From: Bacteroidota bacterium
GTDB lineage: Bacteria > Bacteroidota > Bacteroidia > Cytophagales > Spirosomataceae
Reading direction: 5' to 3'
NCBI GenBank assembly: GCA_020161355.1
Contig: JAIUOF010000001.1
Location: 1,054,001-1,118,000, forward strand
DNA length: 64,000 bases
Positions 46,026-54,292 of the stretch are shown here, in pieces; the stretch's first letter is position 1; each line of letters opens with the position of its first letter. The notes below the pieces were generated by a model, which was not told the origin of the DNA, did no database searches, and saw only the letters and a list, made by a program, of their open reading frames with translations. The translations under genes and the position numbers were made by a program.

Positions 46026-47488
46026 AGTTTCAATAGTTTAATAATTTTTTCACTTACTATTTTTCCGCTAATCAAAGCCGGAGGTACCCCAGGACCGGGC
46101 ACGGTAAGTTGCCCTGTAAAAAATAAATTCTTCACTTTCCTGCTTTGGAGTTTTGGTCTGAATACCGCAGTTTGGAAGAGTGTATTGGCCAGTCCATAAG
46201 CATTCCCTTTGTAGGAATTGTACCTACTGACAAAATCACTCACACAAAACGACTTTTTAAACAGTACCGAACTCCGCACCTCTTGCTGAGTCAGCGATTC
46301 CAATCTATCAATTATAATGTCAAAATATTTTTCCCGTTGTGTGCCGCTATCCTCAAGACCGGGGGCGATAGGTATCAAGAACACACCGGCTTCTTTTCCT
46401 TCTGGTGCAAAAAATGAATCTGTTTTAGAAGGAAAGCTGGCATAAAACAGTGGTTTTTCGGGCCATGCAGGAGTATCATAAATGTCTTTGGCATGGTCGG
46501 CAAACGGAACGTCAAAGAATAAAGTGTGATGCTCTACGTTCTCGATTTTTTTATCAAAACCAACATAAAAAAGCAATGATGAAGGAGCAAAAACCTTTTT
46601 TGACCAGTATTTCTCAGAGTACATACGATAAGGGCTATCAAGCAATTGCTCAGTATGGTGATAATCGGCTCCGCTTAGAACAACGTCGGCTCTAATCTCC
46701 TTTTGATGAATAATTACCCCTATCGCTTTACCATCTTCAACAATTATTTTCTCAACCGGGCTGTCCACAAAAAATTTCACACCCAATTCTTGAGCAAGAT
46801 TTTTCATCCCTTCAGCTACACTATACATCCCTTTCATTGGATGAAAAGTGCCGTAACCAAAGTCGGCGAAATTCATGAAATTATAGAAAGCAGGCGTATC
46901 TGAGGGCTTGGCACCCAAAAAGAGCACAGGAAACTCCAGGATTTGAATTAAATTGGGATTTTTTATTTGTGCCCTGACAGAATCCGAAATGGACTTAAAA
47001 AATAGTGGCAACCTTTTGGCGGTTTCAAGCGAGACAAGCTCTAAAATAGAATCTCCCGGCTTGTAAACCAGGTCTTTGATAGCGATATCGTAATTTGATT
47101 CTGCCTCTTTTATAAAAGATCTGAGTTTCGCTCCGGCACCTTTTTCATTTTTTTCAAAAGTCTCAATTATTTCATCAAGTCTGCCAGCTATGTGTATAGA
47201 CTCTTTTACACCAAAATATACCTGATAGGCCGGATCCAGCTTTTCTAATTTATAAAATTCTTCAACTTTCCTTCCAAAATCCCCAAAGAACCTTTCAAAC
47301 ACATCGGGCATCCAATACCAGGTGGGCCCCATATCGAAATTGAATCCCTGGTGTTCCAGTCGGGAGGCCCTACCACCTATGCTTTCATTTTTTTCGTACA
47401 CACTCACGTCAATCCCTGCTTTTGCAAGGTAGGCCGCAGAGGCGAGGGATGAAAATCCCGATCCGATGATTATTGCTGTTTTTTTCAT
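46022..47488 (-). CDS. crtI: Phytoene desaturase
   Basis: 488 residues. N-terminal FAD fold IIIGSGFSSLASAAYL with YEKNESIGGR; C-terminal LFFTGQLTVPGPGVPPALISG carotenoid-desaturase signature. It converts phytoene to lycopene. ATG 47488 is used; the frame is open upstream but that extension lies in the promoter. It has its own promoter and operator (47491-47528) although the regulator gene lies immediately upstream on the same strand. Confidence 0.93.
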   Translation of the reverse strand: MKKTAIIIGSGFSSLASAAYLAKAGIDVSVYEKNESIGGRASRLEHQGFNFDMGPTWYWMPDVFERFFGDFGRKVEEFYKLEKLDPAYQVYFGVKESIHIAGRLDEIIETFEKNEKGAGAKLRSFIKEAESNYDIAIKDLVYKPGDSILELVSLETAKRLPLFFKSISDSVRAQIKNPNLIQILEFPVLFLGAKPSDTPAFYNFMNFADFGYGTFHPMKGMYSVAEGMKNLAQELGVKFFVDSPVEKIIVEDGKAIGVIIHQKEIRADVVLSGADYHHTEQLLDSPYRMYSEKYWSKKVFAPSSLLFYVGFDKKIENVEHHTLFFDVPFADHAKDIYDTPAWPEKPLFYASFPSKTDSFFAPEGKEAGVFLIPIAPGLEDSGTQREKYFDIIIDRLESLTQQEVRSSVLFKKSFCVSDFVSRYNSYKGNAYGLANTLFQTAVFRPKLQSRKVKNLFFTGQLTVPGPGVPPALISGKIVSEKIIKLLKL

Positions 47489-47490
47489 TT

Positions 47491-47520
47491 TGTTTAACAA
47501 AAGTAATATTTCGTTAAACA
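47491..47520. promoter_or_regulatory. Inverted-repeat operator at crtI
   Basis: TGTTTAA, a 16-bp spacer and TTAAACA: perfect 7-bp arms (8 bp with the adjoining C and G). It covers the -7 box and ends 2 bp before the crtI ATG. The same spacing recurs at 48423, in front of the CarH-like gene. Confidence 0.65.
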
Positions 47521-47528
47521 AAAACAAA
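47498..47528 (-). promoter_or_regulatory. Promoter of the crt operon
   Basis: Minus-strand TTTG (47528-47525), 19-bp spacer, TACTTTTG (47505-47498): full match to the Bacteroidota consensus, embedded in the inverted repeat. Transcription would start within about 10 bp of the crtI ATG. Confidence 0.65.
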
Positions 47529-47529
47529 T

Positions 47530-48432
47530 TTATTCAGATATTTTTTTTATTAATTCATTAATATTTTCGAATGAACTAACATTTTCCAGATTAAAGTCAC
47601 TTACAAATCTGGCTTTATACCCTCCTATCCACAATTTATGTGCCCTGCCTTTTAAAATACTCTTTTGAAAATCAGACAAATAATCATGCAAAATTTCGTC
47701 TTCAGGATAAATAGTAAAATAACTGATAAAGTGGATATTAGGAGCTTTGTTGGCAAGCTCAACCAAATCCTGAACAGGTATGGATTCTCCGAGATAGATT
47801 GTATTTTTAGAAAGCAATTTTAATTCGAAGTTGACTGCTAACAGACCTATTTCATGGATTTCTTTGTGTGGCAAAAACAAAACATAAACTTCGTTTTCAT
47901 TCGAAATGTCAAATTCAAGCTTTTCAATATTTAATAATAGTTTTTGCTTGATAAGGTTACTGATAAAGTGCTCATGAGCAGGACTTAGTGTGCCCGTTTG
48001 CCAAAGTAAGCCTATCTGATATAAAAAAGGGAAAAAGGTACTGTAAAGGATTTCTTTAAATGGCTTTTCCTTAATTAATAGTTGATAAGTTTCTGAAAAA
48101 AGTCTTGAATCAAAATTAAGCATTGCCAGTTTCAGATTATTGATAGCATAGCTTTCAACCTCATTTTCAAGCACATATCTCTTTACAGTAGAGGAAATCT
48201 CATGCCGGGGCATCTCGGCGATGTGAGAAATCTTCATACCCTGATTGAGCAAAAAAACTACATTAAAAAGTTTCTGCAAACTTGCCAAATCATAACTTCT
48301 GATATTGTTTTCATCCCTTACCGGGCTAAACAATTCGTATCTTTTTTCCCAAATCCTCAGCGTATGGGCTTTAATGCCTGACAGGTTCTCTAAATCTTTA
48401 ATAGTAAAACTTGACTGAATGTAGTTTAACAT
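47530..48432 (-). CDS. CarH/LitR-type B12-dependent MerR photoreceptor
   Basis: 300 residues from ATG 48432. MerR winged helix (FTIKDLENLSGIKAHTLRIW...RYELFSPVRD) is followed by the helical B12-capping domain with WQTGTLSPAHEH (Trp144, Glu154, His155 in the W-x9-EH spacing of CarH) and the cobalamin-binding domain with EIHEIG (Glu191, His193, Gly196; ExHxxG). In CarH the adenosylcobalamin-bound tetramer represses in the dark and falls apart in light. It lies 41 bp upstream of crtI. A GTG at 48453 also opens the frame but overlaps the promoter. Confidence 0.88.
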   Translation of the reverse strand: MLNYIQSSFTIKDLENLSGIKAHTLRIWEKRYELFSPVRDENNIRSYDLASLQKLFNVVFLLNQGMKISHIAEMPRHEISSTVKRYVLENEVESYAINNLKLAMLNFDSRLFSETYQLLIKEKPFKEILYSTFFPFLYQIGLLWQTGTLSPAHEHFISNLIKQKLLLNIEKLEFDISNENEVYVLFLPHKEIHEIGLLAVNFELKLLSKNTIYLGESIPVQDLVELANKAPNIHFISYFTIYPEDEILHDYLSDFQKSILKGRAHKLWIGGYKARFVSDFNLENVSSFENINELIKKISE

Positions 48433-48452
48433 ATTCTCAATTTTATTAAACA
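48423..48452. promoter_or_regulatory. Inverted-repeat operator at the carH-like gene
   Basis: AGTTTAA, 16-bp spacer, TTAAACA: one mismatch from the crtI operator and identical spacing. It lies between the -7 box and the ATG and overlaps the first codons. Autoregulation is the simplest reading. Confidence 0.6.
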
Positions 48453-48460
48453 CAAATATA
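48453..48460 (-). promoter_or_regulatory. -7 element of the carH-like gene
   Basis: Minus-strand TATATTTG, exact TAnnTTTG match, abutting the inverted repeat. Confidence 0.55.
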
Positions 48461-48609
48461 CAACAAATGAAATTATTTTGATTTTTTACAATTTTAATGA
48501 ATTTAAAAAACGACTCAAGATTTATTCTAATTTCATCTTAATCTATTAACTAAAAAACATTCAAAAGGTTTATTTGATTTGAAAATCACCAAAAAACAAC
48601 ATTTTTTAC

Positions 48610-48617
48610 TAAATTTG
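48610..48617 (+). promoter_or_regulatory. -7 element of parC
   Basis: TAAATTTG (TAnnTTTG), 30 bp before the start codon at 48648. Confidence 0.5.
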
Positions 48618-48647
48618 CCTATTGAGAAAACCGGCGTTTTTACTTAA

Positions 48648-51359
48648 ATGAGTGAGGAAAGCATAAACTACGACCCATCAAACCAAAATGAAGTAATTGA
48701 TGACATGTTTGAGAAATATTTTCTCGAATATGCCTCCTATGTTATTCTTGAAAGAGCTGTTCCGGCAATTGAAGACGGTCTTAAGCCGGTACAAAGAAGG
48801 CTTCTGCATGCTTTGAAAGAGATGGATGACGGGCGATTTAACAAGGTTGCCAACGTCATTGGTTCAACTATGCAATATCACCCTCATGGAGATGCGAGTA
48901 TAGGAGACGCCATAGTAAATATCGGTCAAAAAGAGCTGCTGCTTGATATACAAGGCAACTGGGGAGATATCAGAACCGGTGACTCAGCTGCGGCACCCAG
49001 ATATATCGAGGTTCGTTTGTCAAAATTTGCTCATGATGTATTGTTCAATGAAGACATCACTGAATGGCAAATGTCTTACGATGGAAGAAAAAGGGAGCCG
49101 GTAACATTACCTGCAAAATTCCCTCTTGTGCTTGAAATGGGTGTAGAGGGTATTGCAGTAGGGCTTTCGACCAAAATTCTTCCGCATAATTTTATTGAAT
49201 TATGTGAAGCCACTATAAAATATCTTAAAAAACAACCATTTACCCTATATCCTGATTTTCTTACAGGTGGCTTAATTGACGTTTCCGGTTACAACGATGG
49301 TGCAAGAGGTGGTAAGGTTAAAATGAGGGCTAAAATCAAAGAGCTCGACAAAAAAACTTTAGTTATCACTGAAATCCCTTTTTCAACAACAACCGGCAGT
49401 TTGATTGAATCGATAATCAAAGCCAATGATGCAGGCAAAATTAAGATAAAGAAGGTTGAAGATAATACTGCCAAAAATGTTGAAATTCTGATTCATCTGG
49501 CACCAAATACCTCCACCGACATCACTATTGATGCTCTGTATGCCTTTACCAATTGTGAGGTCTCAGTATCTCCCAATGCGGTAGTGATTATCGATCAAAA
49601 ACCTCATTTTTTGGGTGTTAGTGAAATTCTGAAAAACTCAGCGGATCAAACTATGCACCTCCTGAAACGGGAGTTGGAAATCAGAGAGGCCGAACTTAAA
49701 GAAAGATTGCTTTACAGCTCACTTGAAAAATTATTTATCGAAAAACGCATCTATCGTGACATTGAGGAATGTGAGACTTTCGAAGCCGTAATTGACACAA
49801 TTGACAAAGGACTTGACCCCTATAAAGGTCAGTTTTACCGTGAAATAATCAGAGAAGATATACTCAGACTCACCGAAATAAAAATCAAACGTATTTCGAA
49901 ATATGATGGTTTTAAAGCGGATGAACTGATGAAAAAGCTTGAAGAAGAGCTGGCTCAGGTAAGGGATAACCTGGAAAATCTGGTGAGATATACTATAGAA
50001 TTTTTCCAGGAATTACTAAAAAAATATTCCAAAGGACGCGAGAGACGTACCGAAATCACTCAGTTTGGTGAGGTGCAGGCGGCAATTGTGGCTGCCAATA
50101 ATCAAAAACTCTATGTCGACAAAGAAGGCGGATTTATCGGATATGGCCTTAAAAAGGATGAATATGTGATGGATTGCTCTGACATTGACGATATTATCAC
50201 TTTCAGAGCCGATGGTAAGTTTTCGGTCGTTAAAGTTCAGGAAAAAGTATTTGTTGGAAAAAACATTATTCATTGTTCTGTTTTCCGGAAAAATGACGAA
50301 AGGAGAATTTACAATGTAATCTACCTTGATGGAAAAGAAGGCAGGACATTTGCCAAACGCTTTGCAGTAACAGGGATAACCCGGGACAAAGAATACGATG
50401 TAACCAAAGGTTCGGCCAGATCTAAAATTCTGTATTTTACCGCCAACGAAAATGGTGAAGCCGAAACGGTTACAGTAAATCTTACTGCCAGTTCTACGGC
50501 TAAAAAGAAGATATTTGATTTTGATTTTGCGGAATTACTGATCAAAAATCGCTCAGCTATGGGGAATCTCGTCACCAAATATTCCGTGAGAAAAATTGCC
50601 TTCAAATCGGCAGGAAAATCAACCCTGGGAGGAGTTGATATTTGGTACACCTCCACTCTTGGCAGGCTAAACAAAGATGAACATGGTATTTATTTGGGCA
50701 ATTTCGGAGCAAATGACAAGATTTTGGTACTTTACAAAACCGGTGAATATGAAATAACCAACTTTGAGCTTACCAACCATTATGACCCCAGACAAGTCCA
50801 TACTATCGCCAAATACAACGAAAAAGGTGTAGTTTCAACCATATATTATGATGGTGATCAAAAAAACTATCATGTTAAGCGGTTTATCATTGAAACTTCA
50901 ACATTAGATAAGAAATTCTTGTTTATCACAGATCACAACAGATCCGAAGTTTTAATGATTTCGTATGATAAAAAACCCAGAATTGAAATAAAACTCAAAC
51001 GCCAGCGTAAATCAGAGGTTGAAATCATACCTTACAACGTGGAAGAAATGATTGAAGTCAAAGGCTGGAAGGCTCTTGGCAATAAAATCAATTTTGAGAA
51101 AATATTGGAAGTTAAAATGCTCGAACCGGAAATCGACACAGAGGAAGATGAAAATGAGGAAAATATTGTCGTTAACGAGGACTTCGAAGTGGTAGATTCG
51201 GAAGTGGTAGATTCAGAAGTGGATAATGACCCGGAAAACCAGGAAACTAATTCGGAATTAGAAAACAAGGAAGAGAAAAACAACCAGGAAGCGGATTCTC
51301 AAAATGAAGAGAATCAAAAGCCGGAAAATCATGAAGGCGAACAACTTGGGCTCTTCTAA
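48648..51359 (+). CDS. parC: DNA topoisomerase IV subunit A
   Basis: 903 residues. Breakage-reunion domain with GLKPVQRRLLHAL, YHPHGDASIGDAIV and catalytic Tyr119 in AAPRYIEVR. The C-terminal beta-pinwheel is divergent from GyrA (no QRRGG-type GyrA box seen), which favours topoisomerase IV. From ~835 on the tail is highly acidic and Asn/Glu-rich, with a short repeat (EVVDS twice), and ends QLGLF, which matches the sliding-clamp-binding pentapeptide pattern QLxLF. It relaxes and decatenates DNA with ParE, whose gene is not in the window. Confidence 0.9.
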   Translation: MSEESINYDPSNQNEVIDDMFEKYFLEYASYVILERAVPAIEDGLKPVQRRLLHALKEMDDGRFNKVANVIGSTMQYHPHGDASIGDAIVNIGQKELLLDIQGNWGDIRTGDSAAAPRYIEVRLSKFAHDVLFNEDITEWQMSYDGRKREPVTLPAKFPLVLEMGVEGIAVGLSTKILPHNFIELCEATIKYLKKQPFTLYPDFLTGGLIDVSGYNDGARGGKVKMRAKIKELDKKTLVITEIPFSTTTGSLIESIIKANDAGKIKIKKVEDNTAKNVEILIHLAPNTSTDITIDALYAFTNCEVSVSPNAVVIIDQKPHFLGVSEILKNSADQTMHLLKRELEIREAELKERLLYSSLEKLFIEKRIYRDIEECETFEAVIDTIDKGLDPYKGQFYREIIREDILRLTEIKIKRISKYDGFKADELMKKLEEELAQVRDNLENLVRYTIEFFQELLKKYSKGRERRTEITQFGEVQAAIVAANNQKLYVDKEGGFIGYGLKKDEYVMDCSDIDDIITFRADGKFSVVKVQEKVFVGKNIIHCSVFRKNDERRIYNVIYLDGKEGRTFAKRFAVTGITRDKEYDVTKGSARSKILYFTANENGEAETVTVNLTASSTAKKKIFDFDFAELLIKNRSAMGNLVTKYSVRKIAFKSAGKSTLGGVDIWYTSTLGRLNKDEHGIYLGNFGANDKILVLYKTGEYEITNFELTNHYDPRQVHTIAKYNEKGVVSTIYYDGDQKNYHVKRFIIETSTLDKKFLFITDHNRSEVLMISYDKKPRIEIKLKRQRKSEVEIIPYNVEEMIEVKGWKALGNKINFEKILEVKMLEPEIDTEEDENEENIVVNEDFEVVDSEVVDSEVDNDPENQETNSELENKEEKNNQEADSQNEENQKPENHEGEQLGLF

Positions 51360-51369
51360 ATAAAAAGGT

Positions 51370-52587
51370 ATGCGTAGAATTACTTTGGTAAAAACTGTAT
51401 TCACGCTTGTATGTATTTTTTTTCTGCAAATCTCAGTATTTTCGCAGGGTGGATATTTTTTGACCAAAGGGAAGATTTTAGATAAATTTACAAAACTCCC
51501 CCTGTCAAACGCCTACATTAGTATCCCGTCTATTGGCTATGGTACCGCACCCAATCTTGACGGAGATTTTTTATTTCAATTTCCAAGGCTTAGTAAAGAC
51601 TCTTTGGTGGTGGTGTCTTCGGTTGGTTACAAATCATTAAAATTAAAAGGCAGTAATCTCAGGTTGGAAGACAATTTATTTGAACTTGAGCCTCTACCTC
51701 TGTTTGATGCCAACTATGGCCTCTCTGATGTAAGAATCATGCTCAAAGCAGCTGTAGATAGTATCAAAGCCAATTACAATGCATCACCCTACTATCAACT
51801 TGGCTTTTATCATGAGCAAGTTGACCTTCCCGGACTTGGGCCTATTAAACTCAACGAAGGGGTACTTAGAGTCGAGCGTTTTCCTGATCTTAAAGAAAAA
51901 ATTGAAAAAGTAAAGCTATTGAGAGGCCGAAGGATAGAATGGAAAGGACAAACCAATAAGATCAACGGCTGGGGCTTCCAAAACGGTACCCAACTAGTCT
52001 GCAGGTCATTAGAAACCGGCATTCCTGACTTTCTTGAGAAAAAACAAATGAAAAAATATGATTTCCGGCTTGATTCTCTGATGACCGAATATGAAGATTT
52101 ACCCTTGTTTATTATCCATTTCTGGCCATTACAAAAAGGAAAAAAAGGAGGCAAAGAGGGCACCATTTATCTGGAGCCGGAAACCAAAGCCATTGTCAAA
52201 ATTCAGTATAAAATGGTTGAAAAAAGCGTCAATGAACTTTTGGATAGGAAAATTGGGCCTGTAAAAGTCGATGGGAAATCCGCAGAAATGGTTTTTCAAT
52301 ACCGGAAGTTTAAGGATAAATGGTCGCTACAAGAATCCAAAGCCATTTTTTCGGTAAATTTTGAGGATAATCTTGACAAAAAATACAATATCAACACCAA
52401 TATCATGATGCGATATGTGGCTTTTGAAAACCTGAAGTTGATGAAGTCGGCGATTTATGATAACGAAATTCTTACCTCCACCAATAATTTTATTGCTACC
52501 AATTCGGTAAACTCTGAATATTGGTTGCCCTATATTTATCTTCCCAACACCACCGAAGCTTCGAAACTTTCAAATATCCTTCGATAA
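51370..52587 (+). CDS. Secreted CarboxypepD-reg-like protein
   Basis: 405 residues. Signal peptide (cut after SVFSQ) and a CarboxypepD_reg-like domain (KGKILDKFTKLPLSNAYISI, NLDGDFLFQFP). The remainder is a beta-rich domain with a hydrophobic core. Family resembles TonB-independent DUF5686-like proteins, but I am not sure. It begins 10 bp after parC on the same strand and is probably co-transcribed with it and nagA. Confidence 0.7.
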   Translation: MRRITLVKTVFTLVCIFFLQISVFSQGGYFLTKGKILDKFTKLPLSNAYISIPSIGYGTAPNLDGDFLFQFPRLSKDSLVVVSSVGYKSLKLKGSNLRLEDNLFELEPLPLFDANYGLSDVRIMLKAAVDSIKANYNASPYYQLGFYHEQVDLPGLGPIKLNEGVLRVERFPDLKEKIEKVKLLRGRRIEWKGQTNKINGWGFQNGTQLVCRSLETGIPDFLEKKQMKKYDFRLDSLMTEYEDLPLFIIHFWPLQKGKKGGKEGTIYLEPETKAIVKIQYKMVEKSVNELLDRKIGPVKVDGKSAEMVFQYRKFKDKWSLQESKAIFSVNFEDNLDKKYNINTNIMMRYVAFENLKLMKSAIYDNEILTSTNNFIATNSVNSEYWLPYIYLPNTTEASKLSNILR

Positions 52588-52599
52588 TTTTTTAGCAAT

Positions 52600-53700
52600 A
52601 TGAAGACAATTTCGACCAGAAATTTATTTACTGATGGGAAGGTATTAAACAATCAATTGATAAAAATAAAAGACGGCAGAATCGTTGGTTTAAGTCAATT
52701 GGACACATCAGGGTCTTTTGATTTTGAAAATCTTGCCCCTGCCCTGATTGACCTTCACATCAATGGAGGTGAGGCGTTCCATTTTACATGCTCTCCCAAT
52801 TTCGAGACACTGAAGGATATCGACTCTTCAGCCCAAAAGAACGGTGTAGGCTATACCCTTCCAGCATTGATTACCTCTTCATTTGAAAATATTGAGCAAG
52901 GGATTAATGCAGTAGAGCAATTTACCGCACAAAATCCGGAGGGTGGAATTCTTGGTTTGCATCTGGAGGGCCCCTTTATTTCTAAAAAGAAGAGGGGAGC
53001 TCATTTAGAAAAATTCATCCAAAAACCTGATTTGGAGAGCATTAAAAAGTTGAAATCTCTGGCGGGGAAAGTAGTAAAAATGGTTACTATCGCCCCGGAG
53101 GAGTTTGACGAAATTAGCTTAAATGCCATAATTGAAACGGGACTAAAATTATCAGTTGGCCATTCCGATGCAACTTTTGAAGAGGCCCAATTTGCATTTT
53201 CCAAAGGTATAAACCTGGTTACTCATCTTTTCAACGCTATGTCGGCATTTGGGCATCGGTCCCCTGGTCTAGTTGGTGCAAGTTTATACAATGAGAACGT
53301 CTTTTCTCCTATAATTCTTGATGATGTGCATTTAAGCAGAAAATCTGCAGAAATAGCACTACGACTTAAAAAAGAAAAGTTGTTTCTAATTTCTGATGCA
53401 TTATTTCAAAATCATAAAAAGAATGAATTCAAATGGGATGAATTTGATGCAAAATTGGTAGATGGCAATTACGTCAATTCTGATGGAAACCTTGCAGGTG
53501 CTACTATCTCATTGGCTGATGCAGTAAAAAACGCAGTGGATTGGTTAAATATCCCGACTGAAAAAGCTATTGAAATGGCTACCAGTATTCCTGCAAATAT
53601 CATCGAAACTAACAGAAAAATTGGAAGTATATCGCCGGGATTCGAAGCAAAATTTTGTACTTTCAGCAATGATCTTACTGATTTTAAATTAATTAAATAA
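52600..53700 (+). CDS. nagA: N-acetylglucosamine-6-phosphate deacetylase
   Basis: 366 residues, amidohydrolase fold. Motifs: LIDLHINGG, LHLEGPFISKKKRGAH (metal Glu), SVGHSDATFEEA, THLFNAMSAFGHRSPG and DDVHL / LISDAL. It removes acetate from N-acetylglucosamine 6-phosphate in amino-sugar and peptidoglycan recycling. It follows the preceding gene by 12 bp. No nagB is adjacent. Confidence 0.9.
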   Translation: MKTISTRNLFTDGKVLNNQLIKIKDGRIVGLSQLDTSGSFDFENLAPALIDLHINGGEAFHFTCSPNFETLKDIDSSAQKNGVGYTLPALITSSFENIEQGINAVEQFTAQNPEGGILGLHLEGPFISKKKRGAHLEKFIQKPDLESIKKLKSLAGKVVKMVTIAPEEFDEISLNAIIETGLKLSVGHSDATFEEAQFAFSKGINLVTHLFNAMSAFGHRSPGLVGASLYNENVFSPIILDDVHLSRKSAEIALRLKKEKLFLISDALFQNHKKNEFKWDEFDAKLVDGNYVNSDGNLAGATISLADAVKNAVDWLNIPTEKAIEMATSIPANIIETNRKIGSISPGFEAKFCTFSNDLTDFKLIK

Positions 53701-53821
53701 TTTTCATTTATTTCTGAAAATTTAATATTTACAATTATTTCATTTTTTTCATTAATTATAAAATATTTTATGCATATTATATTTATAATCTTTACTAATA
53801 TTTTTATTTATTCTATATTTT

Positions 53822-54061
53822 ATGAACAATAGGATTCTTGAAGCTTTACACCTCGCAAAAGCCGGCAAATGGGATGATGCTCATCAAATAGCACAATCCA
53901 GAGAAGGTGATCCTGATTTTGACAGGTTACATGCCTTTCTGCACCGGATGGAAGGTGATGAATGGAATGCAGGTTACTGGTACAGGAGATGCTCCACCGA
54001 TGTGCCAAACGTGAGCCTTGAGGAGGAGTTGGAAGGATTGATTCAGCACTATAAATCATAA
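53822..54061 (+). CDS. Small conserved protein of unknown function
   Basis: 79 residues: ILEALHLAKAGKWDDAHQIAQ, DRLHAFLHRMEGDEWNAGYWYRR, ending IQHYKS. The pattern LHRxEGDxxNAxYWYRR occurs in small conserved proteins of several phyla, and looks like one or two TPR-like helical hairpins. By eye its GC content is higher than the flanks, which are almost pure A and T (53701-53821); transfer or strong selection on the flank are both possible. Function unknown. Confidence 0.75.
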   Translation: MNNRILEALHLAKAGKWDDAHQIAQSREGDPDFDRLHAFLHRMEGDEWNAGYWYRRCSTDVPNVSLEEELEGLIQHYKS

Positions 54062-54292
54062 ATTTGCAAAACATTGATAATTAGTAATTAAATCCACTTT
54101 TTAGCAAAATAATCTGCCAAAATTCTTTCCAACGACCATCGCTTGTCGCGATAAAATATATTTTCTAAATTCCTAAGATATGATTTTAGTCCTTTTAAAT
54201 ATAATATAGTTTATATAGGTTTACTAGCGTAGTAGCCCCCAAATCTATCTATTTGGTTTGAGAGTTTTGTGAAATCTTAATTTTCTAAAACG

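Noticed and set aside
51180..51225. Tandem repeat in parC (GAAGTGGTAGATTC units)
   Set aside because: Only two and a half copies inside the acidic linker; explained by low-complexity coding sequence rather than a mobile or regulatory repeat.
54088..54210. Open minus-strand frame of 41 codons with protein-like ending (RWSLERILADYFAKKW)
   Set aside because: No start codon other than rare internal ones and no family recognised; it may be a gene remnant, but the evidence is thin.
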